Source: JBBQSU01 sp038234815 (GTDB lineage Bacteria > Planctomycetota > Phycisphaerae > Tepidisphaerales > Tepidisphaeraceae). From it: a stretch of 42,775 bases of DNA. Positions 1 through 8,937 of this stretch are shown piece by piece; within the stretch, counting starts at the first letter, position 1, and every line of letters starts with the position of its first letter. The position numbers and the translations under genes were made by a program. Location: the NCBI GenBank assembly GCA_038234815.1, contig JBBQSU010000009.1:1-42775 (forward strand), written 5' to 3'. The notes under the pieces were generated by a model that was not told where the DNA came from, did no database searches, and was given only the letters and a program-made list of their open reading frames with translations.

Positions 1-1
1 C

Positions 2-175
2 CGCCCGCAGACGCAAGCCGAAGAGGCGGCGATCCGCCGCTGCATCAGCCAGAGCCGGCCGTACGGCGATGAGCGGTGGCTGAAGCGAACGATGACACCG
101 CTGGGCTGGACCGAGCCAGGCCGTCCCGGCCGGCCGAGAAAGCCTCGCGGGAAATCGGGGGCTGTTCCCGTTTGA
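2..175 (+). CDS. REP-associated (IS200-like) tyrosine transposase, C-terminal fragment
   Basis: The first 57 codons read in frame from the left edge to a TGA at 173-175. The peptide has the C-terminal pattern I associate with planctomycete REP-associated transposases of the IS200/TnpA-REP type: RPQT near the start, an acidic stretch, IRRCI, a PYGDERW block, and a basic GRPGRPRKPRGK tail. The catalytic HUH motif and tyrosine would lie upstream, outside the window, so intactness cannot be judged. The family catalyses single-strand transposition or excision of REP-like palindromes. I see no convincing REP hairpin in the 91 bases after the stop. The identification rests on recalled family resemblance of a short tail. 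Confidence 0.6.
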   Translation, partial: RPQTQAEEAAIRRCISQSRPYGDERWLKRTMTPLGWTEPGRPGRPRKPRGKSGAVPV

Positions 176-266
176 ATATCCCGATTCGTAGATGCGATGT
201 GCGTTACCTTTTCCGGGTTCACACGGGAGTCTAAAGTTTCGGCGGCATGGCGTTGCGCTCGAAGTG

Positions 267-1052
267 TTAATTCACCGGCGATGGGGCCAAGCCCGGGCGG
301 GTCATGATAACCGTACCGGTCGTCTTACCTTTGGTGATGGTACCCGCGATCGTATTTCCGTCTGCGCTTATGCCCGTCACCACAATGCCACCTTTGGGCA
401 CCTGATTATAGTTGGCATCGTACGTGAACCAGTTGATATAGGTCACGCCGTTGGTGCCTGTGTACATGTTCCCGTCGAACACTTTCCCGCCATCGGTCAC
501 GTTGATGAAATACATCCCGCGACCGTACCCTTTGATCAACTGTACGCCGATCTTTTTGGTCAGGCCGTTGATCGTGTAGGTCCCCACCCAAGTGAAGTTC
601 TGATCGGCCAACGGTGCGGCCTTCTGCGTCAGCGTCGCTGCGCCCGTGGTGGTGCCCTTGGTCACCGTCCCCGTGAGCGTTGCCCCGTCGGCGCTCAGCG
701 TGCCTGGGAGCGTTCCGACCGGTACCTGGGCCATCGCCGCATCATAGGTAAACCAGTTGAGCACGATCGCCGTCCCCGAGACCACGAGGTTGGCGTCATA
801 TTTCACCCCGGCATCGGTGAGCGTGACGGCGTAGAGTCCGCCCGTATAGGCCTTGACGACTTCAAAGGACAGGGCCTTCTTTACGACGCCGATCTTATAG
901 GTTCCGGCATACGTGCGCCCGAGTACCGGGGTGGCCGTCACCAGCGGGACCATCACCGCGGCGGGTGCCGCGCTTAGCGGTCCCACGGTCGCCTCCACTA
1001 CCGTTGCCGACAGGAGTTCCCGCGATTCGAGGGCTTCAAAAAACTGGCGCAT
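267..1052 (-). CDS. Secreted LEPR-XLL-type protein with two tandem beta-rich repeats
   Basis: 261 residues if translation starts at the ATG at 1052, which has GGAG eight bases upstream (minus strand); the open frame continues 18 codons further but without a ribosome site. The N-terminus carries FEALESRELLS, a variant of the LEPR-XLL motif found at the start of many secreted planctomycete proteins, here replacing a classical signal peptide. The rest is a duplication: two units of about 90 residues, each starting GTY(K/T)I, with a central NWFTYDA motif, a QVP motif, and ending in LSADG/ISADG, G.ITKG.TTG and T.T. The units look like all-beta domains rich in Gly, Thr and Val. No catalytic motif is visible. 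Function is unknown; an exported or surface structural or binding role is inferred. It is divergent from the beta-helix gene at 1577. Confidence 0.75.
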   Translation of the reverse strand: MRQFFEALESRELLSATVVEATVGPLSAAPAAVMVPLVTATPVLGRTYAGTYKIGVVKKALSFEVVKAYTGGLYAVTLTDAGVKYDANLVVSGTAIVLNWFTYDAAMAQVPVGTLPGTLSADGATLTGTVTKGTTTGAATLTQKAAPLADQNFTWVGTYTINGLTKKIGVQLIKGYGRGMYFINVTDGGKVFDGNMYTGTNGVTYINWFTYDANYNQVPKGGIVVTGISADGNTIAGTITKGKTTGTVIMTRPGLAPSPVN

Positions 1053-1576
1053 AATTTGATCTCCACGAAAAAGAGCACAATACAATTTCGGGATAATAGG
1101 CTCCATTTATCCCTTAAGCCACCACCAAGCCCGTGTTTTCCTCTCGGCCGACGAGCGCATACGGGGATCATTGCAGCTGATCGATGGCGGACAAGCTGCG
1201 ATGTCGCCCTTCTGGGGTTCGTCGCAACGGAGGTTTTATCCTCGGCAGTTGCCAATATTGGACCCACTCCGGTTTCTGCGCCTCTCGGCCGTGCGGAGCC
1301 GATTGGGCCGCATTGGCGCGCTGCGCCTGTGGGGTCTGGGCAACCCCGTTGGCCCTTGTTTTACGCGCAAAACCTTGCATCATCGTCATTCTTCCTGGGC
1401 GAGCGGCCGGTATCTGTATCTCGGCCCATCGTCTATAGGCTCAGGACGCTGCCCTTTCATGGCGGCGGCGCGGGTTCGACTTTCCGCGGGGGTCGCTGCC
1501 GGTGCTTGCAAAAAGTCGTAAGCGGCCGAAGCGCGCGGTAATATCGGGGGAGGTCTGTTACCTGTCAGGGATTATT
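1053..1576. other. Divergent intergenic region, no gene recognised
   Basis: These 524 bases separate the divergent LEPR-XLL gene and the first beta-helix gene. Several overlapping open frames exist on both strands, but none has a recognisable product, a ribosome site or a plausible amino-acid composition, so I treat them as chance frames in GC-rich DNA. A purine-rich GGGGAGG lies at about 1546-1552, too far from the ATG at 1577 to be its ribosome site. No riboswitch or tRNA was recognised. Confidence 0.5.
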
Positions 1577-4162
1577 ATGCATCACCCCATTTACGCGTGT
1601 GCTTTTGCCCGGAAAATCTTTCTTGTTTGCCTTGGCGGGCTTTGCCTGTTGCTGGGCGGAACCGCCGCGCGGGCCGAGGAGTATGCGCTCCCGCAGGCGT
1701 GGGCGGGCGCAAAAGTCGGCGCAGCGGATGGATATCAGTCAGGGCCGTGGGCCGTTTATCAGATCTGGCCGGACAAGATTGACGCTTTTGCCAATTTTCA
1801 GCCTCTGGTCTGGGGGGAGAAGCGTTGGCGAGCCAATCAGAACGGGCACGGCGAGGCACCATCGGCGTGGCTTGAAAATGGTTCTCTGCGCCTGATCTCG
1901 GAGGGGAACTGGGGCGGGAATCCCGGGCAGAAGCTGGCGGCCCTGGTCTTCACCGCTCCACAAAAGGGCGTCTACACATTAACCGGGAATGTCGTTGCCC
2001 AGCGACCGGCCGGCGGGCATCCCTGCTCGGTGGCGCTGATGATCTTCGATGCCACGGAAAAGGGGCATCAAGCCCGCGACTACCGTTTCCGACGGCCTGC
2101 CCCCGAGCCAACTGCTATGAACGAGGCGATTTTCCTTGATGCCGGACAGCACTTGGCGCTGGTCCCGCGTCTGCCCGACAATACCAAGGCCACATTTACA
2201 TTCAGCCAGTTGCTGATCAACTTTGCACCTGCAGGTGCGGCACCGGCGGAGTTCAGCAATGGCGTCCGGCCTGCATTGCCGCTGCCCCCGAGCAAGGACG
2301 ACAAATCCCCGCGCGTCGTTGTTGAAGGCGAACAGATCGAGTTCCCCGCCGACGCCAATATCATCAACGTCAAGGAAATGGGCGCAAAAGGCGACGGCAT
2401 GACCGACGACACGGTGGCCATTCAAAAGGCCATCAGCCGCGGCGGGATCGTCTACCTTCCCAACGGCGTTTATCTTGTCAGTGACCAACTGCACTACACC
2501 AGCGGCGCACGCGTTCCGTCGCGCACCACGCTTCAGGGCCAGAGCGTCAAGGGCACGTTCATCAAACTCCGCGACCGAACGCCGGATTTCACCGACCCGG
2601 GCACTCCGCTGGCGGTGGTGTGGACGAGTCATTTTCCGCCGCAGGCTTTTCAAATTCACGTGCGCAATCTCACCGTACACACCGGCGAGGGGAATCCCGG
2701 CGCCATCGGCGTCCAGTTCTATGCCAACAACCAAGGCTCGATCGAAGACGTGCGTATCCAATCCGGCGATGGCGCGGGCCTCTATGGCTTGGATCTGGGT
2801 TTCGACAGCGATCAAGGTCCGATGCTGGCGCGCAATATCCGCGTCGAGGGCTTTGACATCGGCGTGCGCTGTGCGCGGCAAACAACGGTCACCACGTTGG
2901 AAAACATCAGCGTTGAGGGACAGAAAACCGCCGGCTTCCTGAATGACATGCATTGCGTGGCCATGAGCGGGCTGAACAGCCGGAACCGCTGTCCGGCGTT
3001 TATCGCACGTGATTCGGCGGCGTATACCGCATTGATTGATTCGACCATCGTCGGCCTGGGAGATGCGGCACCGGCCGCCATCGTGAACGAAGGAGCGATG
3101 TTTCTTCGTGACGTGAAGGTGGAAGGATATAAGCTGGCGGTCCAGAGCAAGACCGCAGGTGAAACCAAGGAGCTGGCGTCGCTTCCGGCGGAATGGACCA
3201 GTCATCCGGTGCTGCAGCTCTGGCCGGACACGCCGGCACAGTCGCTCCGCCTGCCGATCAAGCAAGCTCCGGTTTTGCCCTGGGGACCGCTGGAAAATTG
3301 GGTTTCGGCCAGAAGTGCCGGAGCCAAGACGGTCGATACCGGCCGGGTTATCCGCGGGAAAGCAGTGACGTATGAGGACTGGACCGATAGCATTCGGCAG
3401 GCAATGGCGGCGGGGAAAAGCACGGTTTACTTCCCCAAAGGCAGCTATATCGTCGACGGCACGATCAATGTTCCGGCACACGTGCAACGGATCATCGGGC
3501 TGGGAAGCTCATTTGAGCGCGACCGCGGCCGTGTGACTTTTGTCGTCGAGGAAGGCTCGTTGCCTCTGCATTTCGACCGCTGGGATTGGAACTATTCCCA
3601 CGTGAGGATCCAGCACAAAGGCAAGCGTCCCGTGGTGATTGCCAACACGCTGGGAAGTCACTATCTACCCGAACCCGGCGCCGGTGATGTCTATTTTGAA
3701 GACTGTTGCCAGAGCGGAATTGAACTAGTCAAAGGCCAGCACGTGTGGATGCGGCAATTCAATCCTGAATATGGTGACAAGCCCAAGATCATCAATAGCG
3801 GGGCGGACTTGTGGATTCTCGGCATCAAGACCGAAGGTTACAGCACGATGATCGTCACCCGCGACGGTGGGCGGACCGAGATCATTGGTGGGATGGCCTA
3901 CGCCAATCAGGGACACGACGCCGAGGCGCTGTTTATCAACTTTGCACCCTCGTCGTTCACGGCGTCGCTTGGCGAGTGGGTGCTGCGCAGCCAGCGATTC
4001 GAGGATATCCTTGTCGAGCAAAAGGGGGATCAGGTTAAGACCCTTCGTTATGACCAGGCCCCCACCCGCGGGGACAAACCCAACGGCAAGCCGCTGGGCG
4101 GATACGGTACCAGTTTCAATGTGCCGCTGATGGTCGGCGCGCAAGATGGAGGCCAGAAATGA
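1577..4162 (+). CDS. Secreted pectate-lyase-3-type double beta-helix protein with N-terminal sandwich domain
   Basis: 861 residues from the ATG at 1577, chosen because it precedes a signal peptide (basic start, hydrophobic FLVCLGGLCLLLGGTA, cleavage near ARAEE) and has AGGG six bases upstream; a GTG at 1502 in the same frame would bury the signal. After the signal comes a beta-rich region of about 200 residues resembling a carbohydrate-binding sandwich. Next is a pectate_lyase_3 / GH28-like beta-helix opening with NVKEMGAKGDGMTDD and IVYLPNGVYLV, the usual entry motif of phage tailspike-like and pectate lyase helices. A second helix begins around STVYFPKGSYIV. The family acts on or binds extracellular polysaccharide; the substrate is unknown. 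The end overlaps the next gene by four bases (ATGA), indicating translational coupling. It is paralogous to the genes at 4159 and 5993. Confidence 0.8.
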   Translation: MHHPIYACAFARKIFLVCLGGLCLLLGGTAARAEEYALPQAWAGAKVGAADGYQSGPWAVYQIWPDKIDAFANFQPLVWGEKRWRANQNGHGEAPSAWLENGSLRLISEGNWGGNPGQKLAALVFTAPQKGVYTLTGNVVAQRPAGGHPCSVALMIFDATEKGHQARDYRFRRPAPEPTAMNEAIFLDAGQHLALVPRLPDNTKATFTFSQLLINFAPAGAAPAEFSNGVRPALPLPPSKDDKSPRVVVEGEQIEFPADANIINVKEMGAKGDGMTDDTVAIQKAISRGGIVYLPNGVYLVSDQLHYTSGARVPSRTTLQGQSVKGTFIKLRDRTPDFTDPGTPLAVVWTSHFPPQAFQIHVRNLTVHTGEGNPGAIGVQFYANNQGSIEDVRIQSGDGAGLYGLDLGFDSDQGPMLARNIRVEGFDIGVRCARQTTVTTLENISVEGQKTAGFLNDMHCVAMSGLNSRNRCPAFIARDSAAYTALIDSTIVGLGDAAPAAIVNEGAMFLRDVKVEGYKLAVQSKTAGETKELASLPAEWTSHPVLQLWPDTPAQSLRLPIKQAPVLPWGPLENWVSARSAGAKTVDTGRVIRGKAVTYEDWTDSIRQAMAAGKSTVYFPKGSYIVDGTINVPAHVQRIIGLGSSFERDRGRVTFVVEEGSLPLHFDRWDWNYSHVRIQHKGKRPVVIANTLGSHYLPEPGAGDVYFEDCCQSGIELVKGQHVWMRQFNPEYGDKPKIINSGADLWILGIKTEGYSTMIVTRDGGRTEIIGGMAYANQGHDAEALFINFAPSSFTASLGEWVLRSQRFEDILVEQKGDQVKTLRYDQAPTRGDKPNGKPLGGYGTSFNVPLMVGAQDGGQK

Positions 4163-5955
4163 AATTCAGCAGACTGCTTTGTGCGGCGATTGTGTTGGGA
4201 TGGATGACCTTAACTGCCGGGACGTTGGTCCGGGCCGAGGCCTATCCCGAAGGTGTGGCGGGCGTGGCTGATTTGCGACACCAGAAAGTGGACGGCAAAT
4301 CGCTGGCCACGGCTTTAAATGGTCGCAACGTCTCTGTCATTGTCCTGCCCGCCGGCACCATCACGTTGTCCGGCCCGATTGATATTGCCGATGCGCTGGT
4401 CGGCCAGGGACGCGGCAAGACCATTCTTCGCATTACCCCTGGAATGGCCAAGAAAGCCCTGCCCGGATCACCAAAATATGGTATTCGTCTGCAGCCCGGC
4501 GCGCGGCTTGAGGGAGTGACGCTGGAAATAACAGGCCCCGCCGAAAACGCCACTGGGGTTTCTCTCGGCAATGGTTCATCGCTCATTGATAGCGAGGTTA
4601 AAGGCGGAACTGATCTCGACGTCGGCGTGAGGGTGTCGGAAGGCGCTTCCGACGAGGACGAAGCCCCCACGCATGTTCGCGCCTATATCCAGGACGTGCA
4701 GATTGAGGGATTTAATGTGGGCATTGGTGCCAGCGGTTCGGCGTGTATTCTGACGGCCGAACGTCTCTCGCTGTCAGGTCAGAAAAACGTCGGGGCGGAG
4801 TTCAACGGCGCCTGCGGCGCGCTGCGCAAGCTGTCCGTGACGGGATCGGCCGCTGTGGATATCCGACCCGGCGGCGTCGTGGCCATCGATTCAGCAACAT
4901 GCAATTCCGGCGCTGCGCCAACCACCCGTCCGGCGATCGTTAACGAAGGCGCGGTGCAGATCCGCAACTTGAAAGCGATCGGATTTGCCTCTGGTGTGAC
5001 CGGAGGCCCCGCCGGCCCGGAGTTGGCTCGTTTTGACGCGCCTCGGCCGAAGGCGCCTGTCTCGGCGGCGCCACTGGAAGTGGCCGACGTGCCTGATGCG
5101 TTTGTGCCTTCGGATCAGGATTGGGCAAATGGAGCTTCCGGGAAGACCGAAGAGTTCACCGTCATGGGCTGGGGCAAGCCGGGGATCATGAACAATGAGA
5201 TTCCAGCGATCCAGCAGATTGCCGGCACGGGAAAACCGGCGATTTATCTTCCATCGGCCGCCGCTCATCCACTTTTTGGCCAGTTGAAATTGCCCGGCAG
5301 CCTGCGCTTGCTGGACGGTATGCGCGGCATGGCCCATCAGGTCTATCACGGCAGTGGACCGATGTACACGGCGAGCATTGAGATCGCCGACGACGGTGCG
5401 CCCCTTGAAATCAGGGACTTCCGATTCGATCTGGCCAATGTGACGATTCTGCACACCGGTAAGCGTGCCCTGGTGCTGCGACGTGTCAGCGGATTCAAAT
5501 ACGTGGCCAAACCGGGCGCGGGGACGCTGTTCTTAGTTGACTGCTCGCCGGAGTCGCTGGTTCTAGCCGAGAAACAGTCCTGCTGGGCGCGAAGCCTGAA
5601 CATGATCAGTTCGCGGGAGACGCTGGTTACGGACAAGGGGGGCAGTTTCTGGGCACTGGGCTTCTGTTCAAGCCGATGGCAAACGCTGGTGCAAGGAGAA
5701 ATGGGAAGCACGATAGAGATCGTCGGCGGCTTGGCGGTTGCGCGCTCGTGGCGGCCGAAGGAACCGATGTTTAAGCTATCGAATGAAGGGCATCTTTCGG
5801 CATTCCTCGGGGAGCAACCCGGCTCGCCGATTGCGTATGAAAGATTGCTGACAGACGAGGCGGGGAAGGTGCTGATTCGCAGAAACGATCTGCCACTTCG
5901 CTCGGCCGGCAGTGAGGACCGTGCTGCCGGCAGCAGCATCAGGATTCAAAGATAA
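4159..5955 (+). CDS. Secreted beta-helix paralogue, degenerate in the first helix
   Basis: 598 residues. The ATG overlaps the stop of the preceding gene (ATGA) and has GGAGG seven bases upstream inside that gene. A signal peptide is clear (MKFSRLL, then a hydrophobic stretch, cleavage near VRAEA). The body aligns by eye with the 1577 and 5993 products: an IEGF.VGIG turn, SGQK, PAIVNEGA, then in the second half VTILHTGKRALVL, PGAGTLFL.DC and SFWALGF. Unlike its paralogues it lacks the acidic GDG.TDD entry motif; the corresponding region is a shortened VADLRHQKVDGKSLATAL followed by VIVLPAGTITL. Because pectate_lyase_3 proteins usually keep that motif, this copy may be a non-catalytic partner or binding protein of its neighbour. 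That is inference; no active-site assignment is possible from sequence alone. Confidence 0.75.
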   Translation: MKFSRLLCAAIVLGWMTLTAGTLVRAEAYPEGVAGVADLRHQKVDGKSLATALNGRNVSVIVLPAGTITLSGPIDIADALVGQGRGKTILRITPGMAKKALPGSPKYGIRLQPGARLEGVTLEITGPAENATGVSLGNGSSLIDSEVKGGTDLDVGVRVSEGASDEDEAPTHVRAYIQDVQIEGFNVGIGASGSACILTAERLSLSGQKNVGAEFNGACGALRKLSVTGSAAVDIRPGGVVAIDSATCNSGAAPTTRPAIVNEGAVQIRNLKAIGFASGVTGGPAGPELARFDAPRPKAPVSAAPLEVADVPDAFVPSDQDWANGASGKTEEFTVMGWGKPGIMNNEIPAIQQIAGTGKPAIYLPSAAAHPLFGQLKLPGSLRLLDGMRGMAHQVYHGSGPMYTASIEIADDGAPLEIRDFRFDLANVTILHTGKRALVLRRVSGFKYVAKPGAGTLFLVDCSPESLVLAEKQSCWARSLNMISSRETLVTDKGGSFWALGFCSSRWQTLVQGEMGSTIEIVGGLAVARSWRPKEPMFKLSNEGHLSAFLGEQPGSPIAYERLLTDEAGKVLIRRNDLPLRSAGSEDRAAGSSIRIQR

Positions 5956-5992
5956 GGGCCAGTCGCTGTCATACAATATTTTCCTTTCTAGC

Positions 5993-7981
5993 CTAATCCT
6001 CCGGCGGCTTCTCGTCGGGTGCCGTTGCTGAGGGTAAAGTCGTAGGCAGGAGCGGCGTGGCGGAGAATTTGGAAAACGGCTTCTGCGGGGCATCTGTCCC
6101 CGACTTTTGATAGCCGACATAGAGCGGCAGCATCGCGCCAGTAGCCCGCGAAGGGGCGTCCGGCTTGTTCAGATACCGGGTCTCTCCCTTGCGTGTTTCC
6201 TTGATGATTGTCTGGTAGGGGTGTTTGTTGTTGTTGGTTTCCCCCATCACGAGCGAAACCGACGAGTCCTCGTTGACGAACATTGGGTCCATTTTTTCCT
6301 TAGTGGTCGAGTAGTTGAAGCCGCCGTCAACCTGGGTCTTGCCGCCGTTTTTTGTGTGGATCAACGAGCCTCCGCGCTCGGTCTTGAGACCGAGGATCCA
6401 GAGATTTCCCCCGTCGTTGAGGATCTTGACCCCGAGGTTTTCCGGGTTGATCTGGCGCGCCCAGACGTTCTGTCCGTGGAATTCGTATCCTCCACTCACC
6501 ACGTCTTCGAGAAAAACGTCGCCCTTCGCGCCGGGCTTCCCGGTCACCCGGACCTGGCCGCTTTTGACGACGAGGGTGCGTGAGGACGCCTGCTCGATGC
6601 CGGGCGAATCGATCCGCTCAAAAACAACGACCGGGGCTTTGCCGTCCTCCAGAATCCAACCCGCGTCCCCGCCTTGGGTAAGACTTGTGAGACGGCCCTT
6701 TGCACCGATGATTCGGCGGACGTTGTTCCGGATGATCACCTTTCCACCCATGAAAAACCACCCGTTCGGAATACACACCGTCGTCGCCCCGGAGTCGATG
6801 GCTTTCTGGATCGCCGCCGTCACATCCTTCTTGGCTTTCCGGTCGCTTGCCACGGCGCCAAAATCGGTGATCACCGCCCACGTTTTCGGATCATCCCAAG
6901 GCACCTCGGGCGTCTCTCTGATCTCGAGGCCCAGCGCTTTTGGGGGCGAGGGGAAAACGGAGAGTGGGTCGTGCGAAATAAACTCATTGATCGGGCCGCT
7001 TTCGAGTCCTTTCTTGTTCCCGGAATCATTCCTGACGGATTCTTTGTATCCGGTGACGGCGATATTGCGACCGTAAAAAGTGCCGCCTTCCTTGATCTCG
7101 ATCGCGGGCAAATCCGTCGCCGCTTCGGTGCCCTTCAGCTCCGAGTCGATCAGGGTCACCATGGCCCCGGGCCCCACGGACACCGCTGTGACCGCGTTCT
7201 CCGAATGGAGGCCTCTGATGCTAAACACCTGCCCCGCGATGAGGAGTCCGGCCTTTTTCTGCCCTCTCACTGTCAGATGCTCGACTGTCTCGCTGTTAAC
7301 GGATCGCGCGACCCGGACGCCGTAGTCGAATCCTTCGACCGTGACATCCTTGACGAGCAGCGGCCCGATCTCATCGGCATACGCGAAGTCAATCCCACAG
7401 ACGCCCTGTCCGTCCCCGGAGCGGATGAGCAGGTGCCGCATGCACCCTTGGTTGTTGGCCATAAACTGGACGCCGACCGCTCCCGGATTCCCTTTGCCGG
7501 TGTCGAAGGTCAGGTTTCGGACTTCATTTCCAAACCGCTGGGCCGGCGGCATTCCCGTCAGAATCATGCCCTGGCTCTTCGCCGGATCGCCAAAATCGGG
7601 GCACTGGTCCTGCAGTTTCAGAATGGTTCCCTCCCGACTTTCCCCCTGTAGGGTGGTCCTCTTCATGCTGGCTCCGCCGGTGGGCCATTTGAGGCGCTTC
7701 GAGATCCGATAGGTTCCCTTGGGGAGGTAGACGATCTTCCACCCGTTGGGGAAAGCGCTCAGCGCCGCCTGCAGCGCCCCGGTTGAGTCGGTCTTTCCCG
7801 TGGGGTCGGCGTTGTAGGGGGCTTTCGTGACATCGACAACCCCGGCCTTCTCAGGAAAAACCACGGGATAAGGCTCTTGCGTGGCGGCCGGTGATGCCGA
7901 AAATGCGGTGCCAGGGAGGATCGGACTCAAGCTGAGGGAAAAGACGAGACAAAGGGTAAGACAGGGGAAGCGGTTCAACAT
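5993..7981 (-). CDS. Secreted pectate-lyase-3-type double beta-helix protein
   Basis: 662 residues from the ATG at 7981, preferred over the in-frame GTG at 7990 because AGAGG sits eight bases before it. A signal peptide is visible (LTLCLVFSLSLSPILPGTAFSA). The first helix begins VVDVTKAPYNADPTGKTDST and continues IVYLPKGTYRIS; the second starts WAVITDFGAVASD with AAIQKAIDSG and VCIPNGWFF. Both are the standard pectate_lyase_3 entry pattern. It shares with the 1577 product AVGVQFMANNQG, VEGFDYGVR, VRGQK.AG and the C-terminal block VWARQINPE...NLWILGLKTE. The gene converges on the 4159 gene with 37 bases between stops. The C-terminal 30 residues are Pro/Ala/Thr-rich. Probably an extracellular polysaccharide lyase or hydrolase; substrate unknown. 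Confidence 0.8.
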   Translation of the reverse strand: MLNRFPCLTLCLVFSLSLSPILPGTAFSASPAATQEPYPVVFPEKAGVVDVTKAPYNADPTGKTDSTGALQAALSAFPNGWKIVYLPKGTYRISKRLKWPTGGASMKRTTLQGESREGTILKLQDQCPDFGDPAKSQGMILTGMPPAQRFGNEVRNLTFDTGKGNPGAVGVQFMANNQGCMRHLLIRSGDGQGVCGIDFAYADEIGPLLVKDVTVEGFDYGVRVARSVNSETVEHLTVRGQKKAGLLIAGQVFSIRGLHSENAVTAVSVGPGAMVTLIDSELKGTEAATDLPAIEIKEGGTFYGRNIAVTGYKESVRNDSGNKKGLESGPINEFISHDPLSVFPSPPKALGLEIRETPEVPWDDPKTWAVITDFGAVASDRKAKKDVTAAIQKAIDSGATTVCIPNGWFFMGGKVIIRNNVRRIIGAKGRLTSLTQGGDAGWILEDGKAPVVVFERIDSPGIEQASSRTLVVKSGQVRVTGKPGAKGDVFLEDVVSGGYEFHGQNVWARQINPENLGVKILNDGGNLWILGLKTERGGSLIHTKNGGKTQVDGGFNYSTTKEKMDPMFVNEDSSVSLVMGETNNNKHPYQTIIKETRKGETRYLNKPDAPSRATGAMLPLYVGYQKSGTDAPQKPFSKFSATPLLPTTLPSATAPDEKPPED

Positions 7982-8231
7982 TCGTTTCACCTCTGGTGTT
8001 AGTTTTTCATTACCTGAAGACGAAGCTGCTCAAAAGGGGAAGATTGAAAGCACCTGGCTCTTCATAACCTTTCGCCTCTTCGCTTCGCGCTCGGAAGCCG
8101 ATACCCGCCGCGGCATGGCGGAAAGCGCCCCGGGACACATCCGGAATTTACCAACAGCACTCAGAAAGTGCCGGCAACCAACGCAGACCAGCGAATCGTT
8201 GGATGCTTCCTGACAGAAATGAAATTACAGG

Positions 8232-8891
8232 TTAGTAACTAACATCAATCTTGCTCTGCCATTTGGATGGAACACCAGGATTAAGAAACAGGCCCGATTC
8301 CCAGGTGACATGCCCGTCGGCGAACAGATAATTCGATCCCTTGCTATGGACCTGTAAATTATACCAACTTGGCCAGAACGTACTTGACACACCGGCTCTC
8401 CGGGAACTGTCGCTACGGGACTCGAACAAAATCAATTTTTCAGCCGACCTTTTCACTTTATTCGGCTTGACATAGCGATCAGAGTTGTAATCTCCGCCGA
8501 TGCCCATGGGGCTGGAATCGGTGTAGGCCATGGAATAACAATAGTGTTCCGCCGCACCTACCCTGGGAATCATCGTCGGACAATAGAGCCGGGCGTTGGG
8601 TCCAAGACTTCGTCCGATGTTGTCCGAATCGTTTATGAGCCTGGCGTCTTGAAGTTGTGTAAACCACGACTGCTGCACATCGCCGGTCCGCCGGCATTTG
8701 GGATAGACCTTATACTGCTGGGTATACATCAAGAAAAGGATGCCCGCCTGGCGCAGATTACTGGCACAAACAACTGATTGCGCCGTTGCCCGGGCCTTAT
8801 TCAAGGCCGGAAGCAGGATGGAAATAAGAACGGCGATGATCCCGATCACAACCAGGAGTTCGACAATGGTAAATCCGCGAAAGCGTCGCAT
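8232..8891 (-). CDS. Pilin-like protein with prepilin leader and H-X9-DG-type C-terminus
   Basis: 219 residues. The start ATG at 8891 has AAAGGAG seven bases upstream. The N-terminus MRRFRGFTIVELLVVIGII is a type IV pilin / type II secretion pseudopilin leader: short basic leader, cleavage after Gly6, Phe as N-methylated residue, Glu at position +5, then a hydrophobic helix and ALNKAR. The C-terminal part has YLFADGHVTWES, matching the planctomycete and verrucomicrobial DUF1559-like or H-X9-DG pilin-like family, which is greatly expanded in these phyla. It lies 46 bases downstream of the PEP-CTERM gene on the same strand, so it is probably the last gene of a lacI-like / PEP-CTERM / pilin operon. 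Its function in these organisms is unsettled; surface display or fibre formation is inferred. Confidence 0.85.
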   Translation of the reverse strand: MRRFRGFTIVELLVVIGIIAVLISILLPALNKARATAQSVVCASNLRQAGILFLMYTQQYKVYPKCRRTGDVQQSWFTQLQDARLINDSDNIGRSLGPNARLYCPTMIPRVGAAEHYCYSMAYTDSSPMGIGGDYNSDRYVKPNKVKRSAEKLILFESRSDSSRRAGVSSTFWPSWYNLQVHSKGSNYLFADGHVTWESGLFLNPGVPSKWQSKIDVSY

Positions 8892-8937
8892 AGATTGCTC
8901 CTTTCTGAGGGCGCCAGACGGCTGAGGCCGAGCGGTC

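Noticed and set aside
1056..1541. Open frames in the 1053-1576 intergenic region
   Set aside because: No ribosome site, composition of chance frames, several mutually overlapping on both strands.
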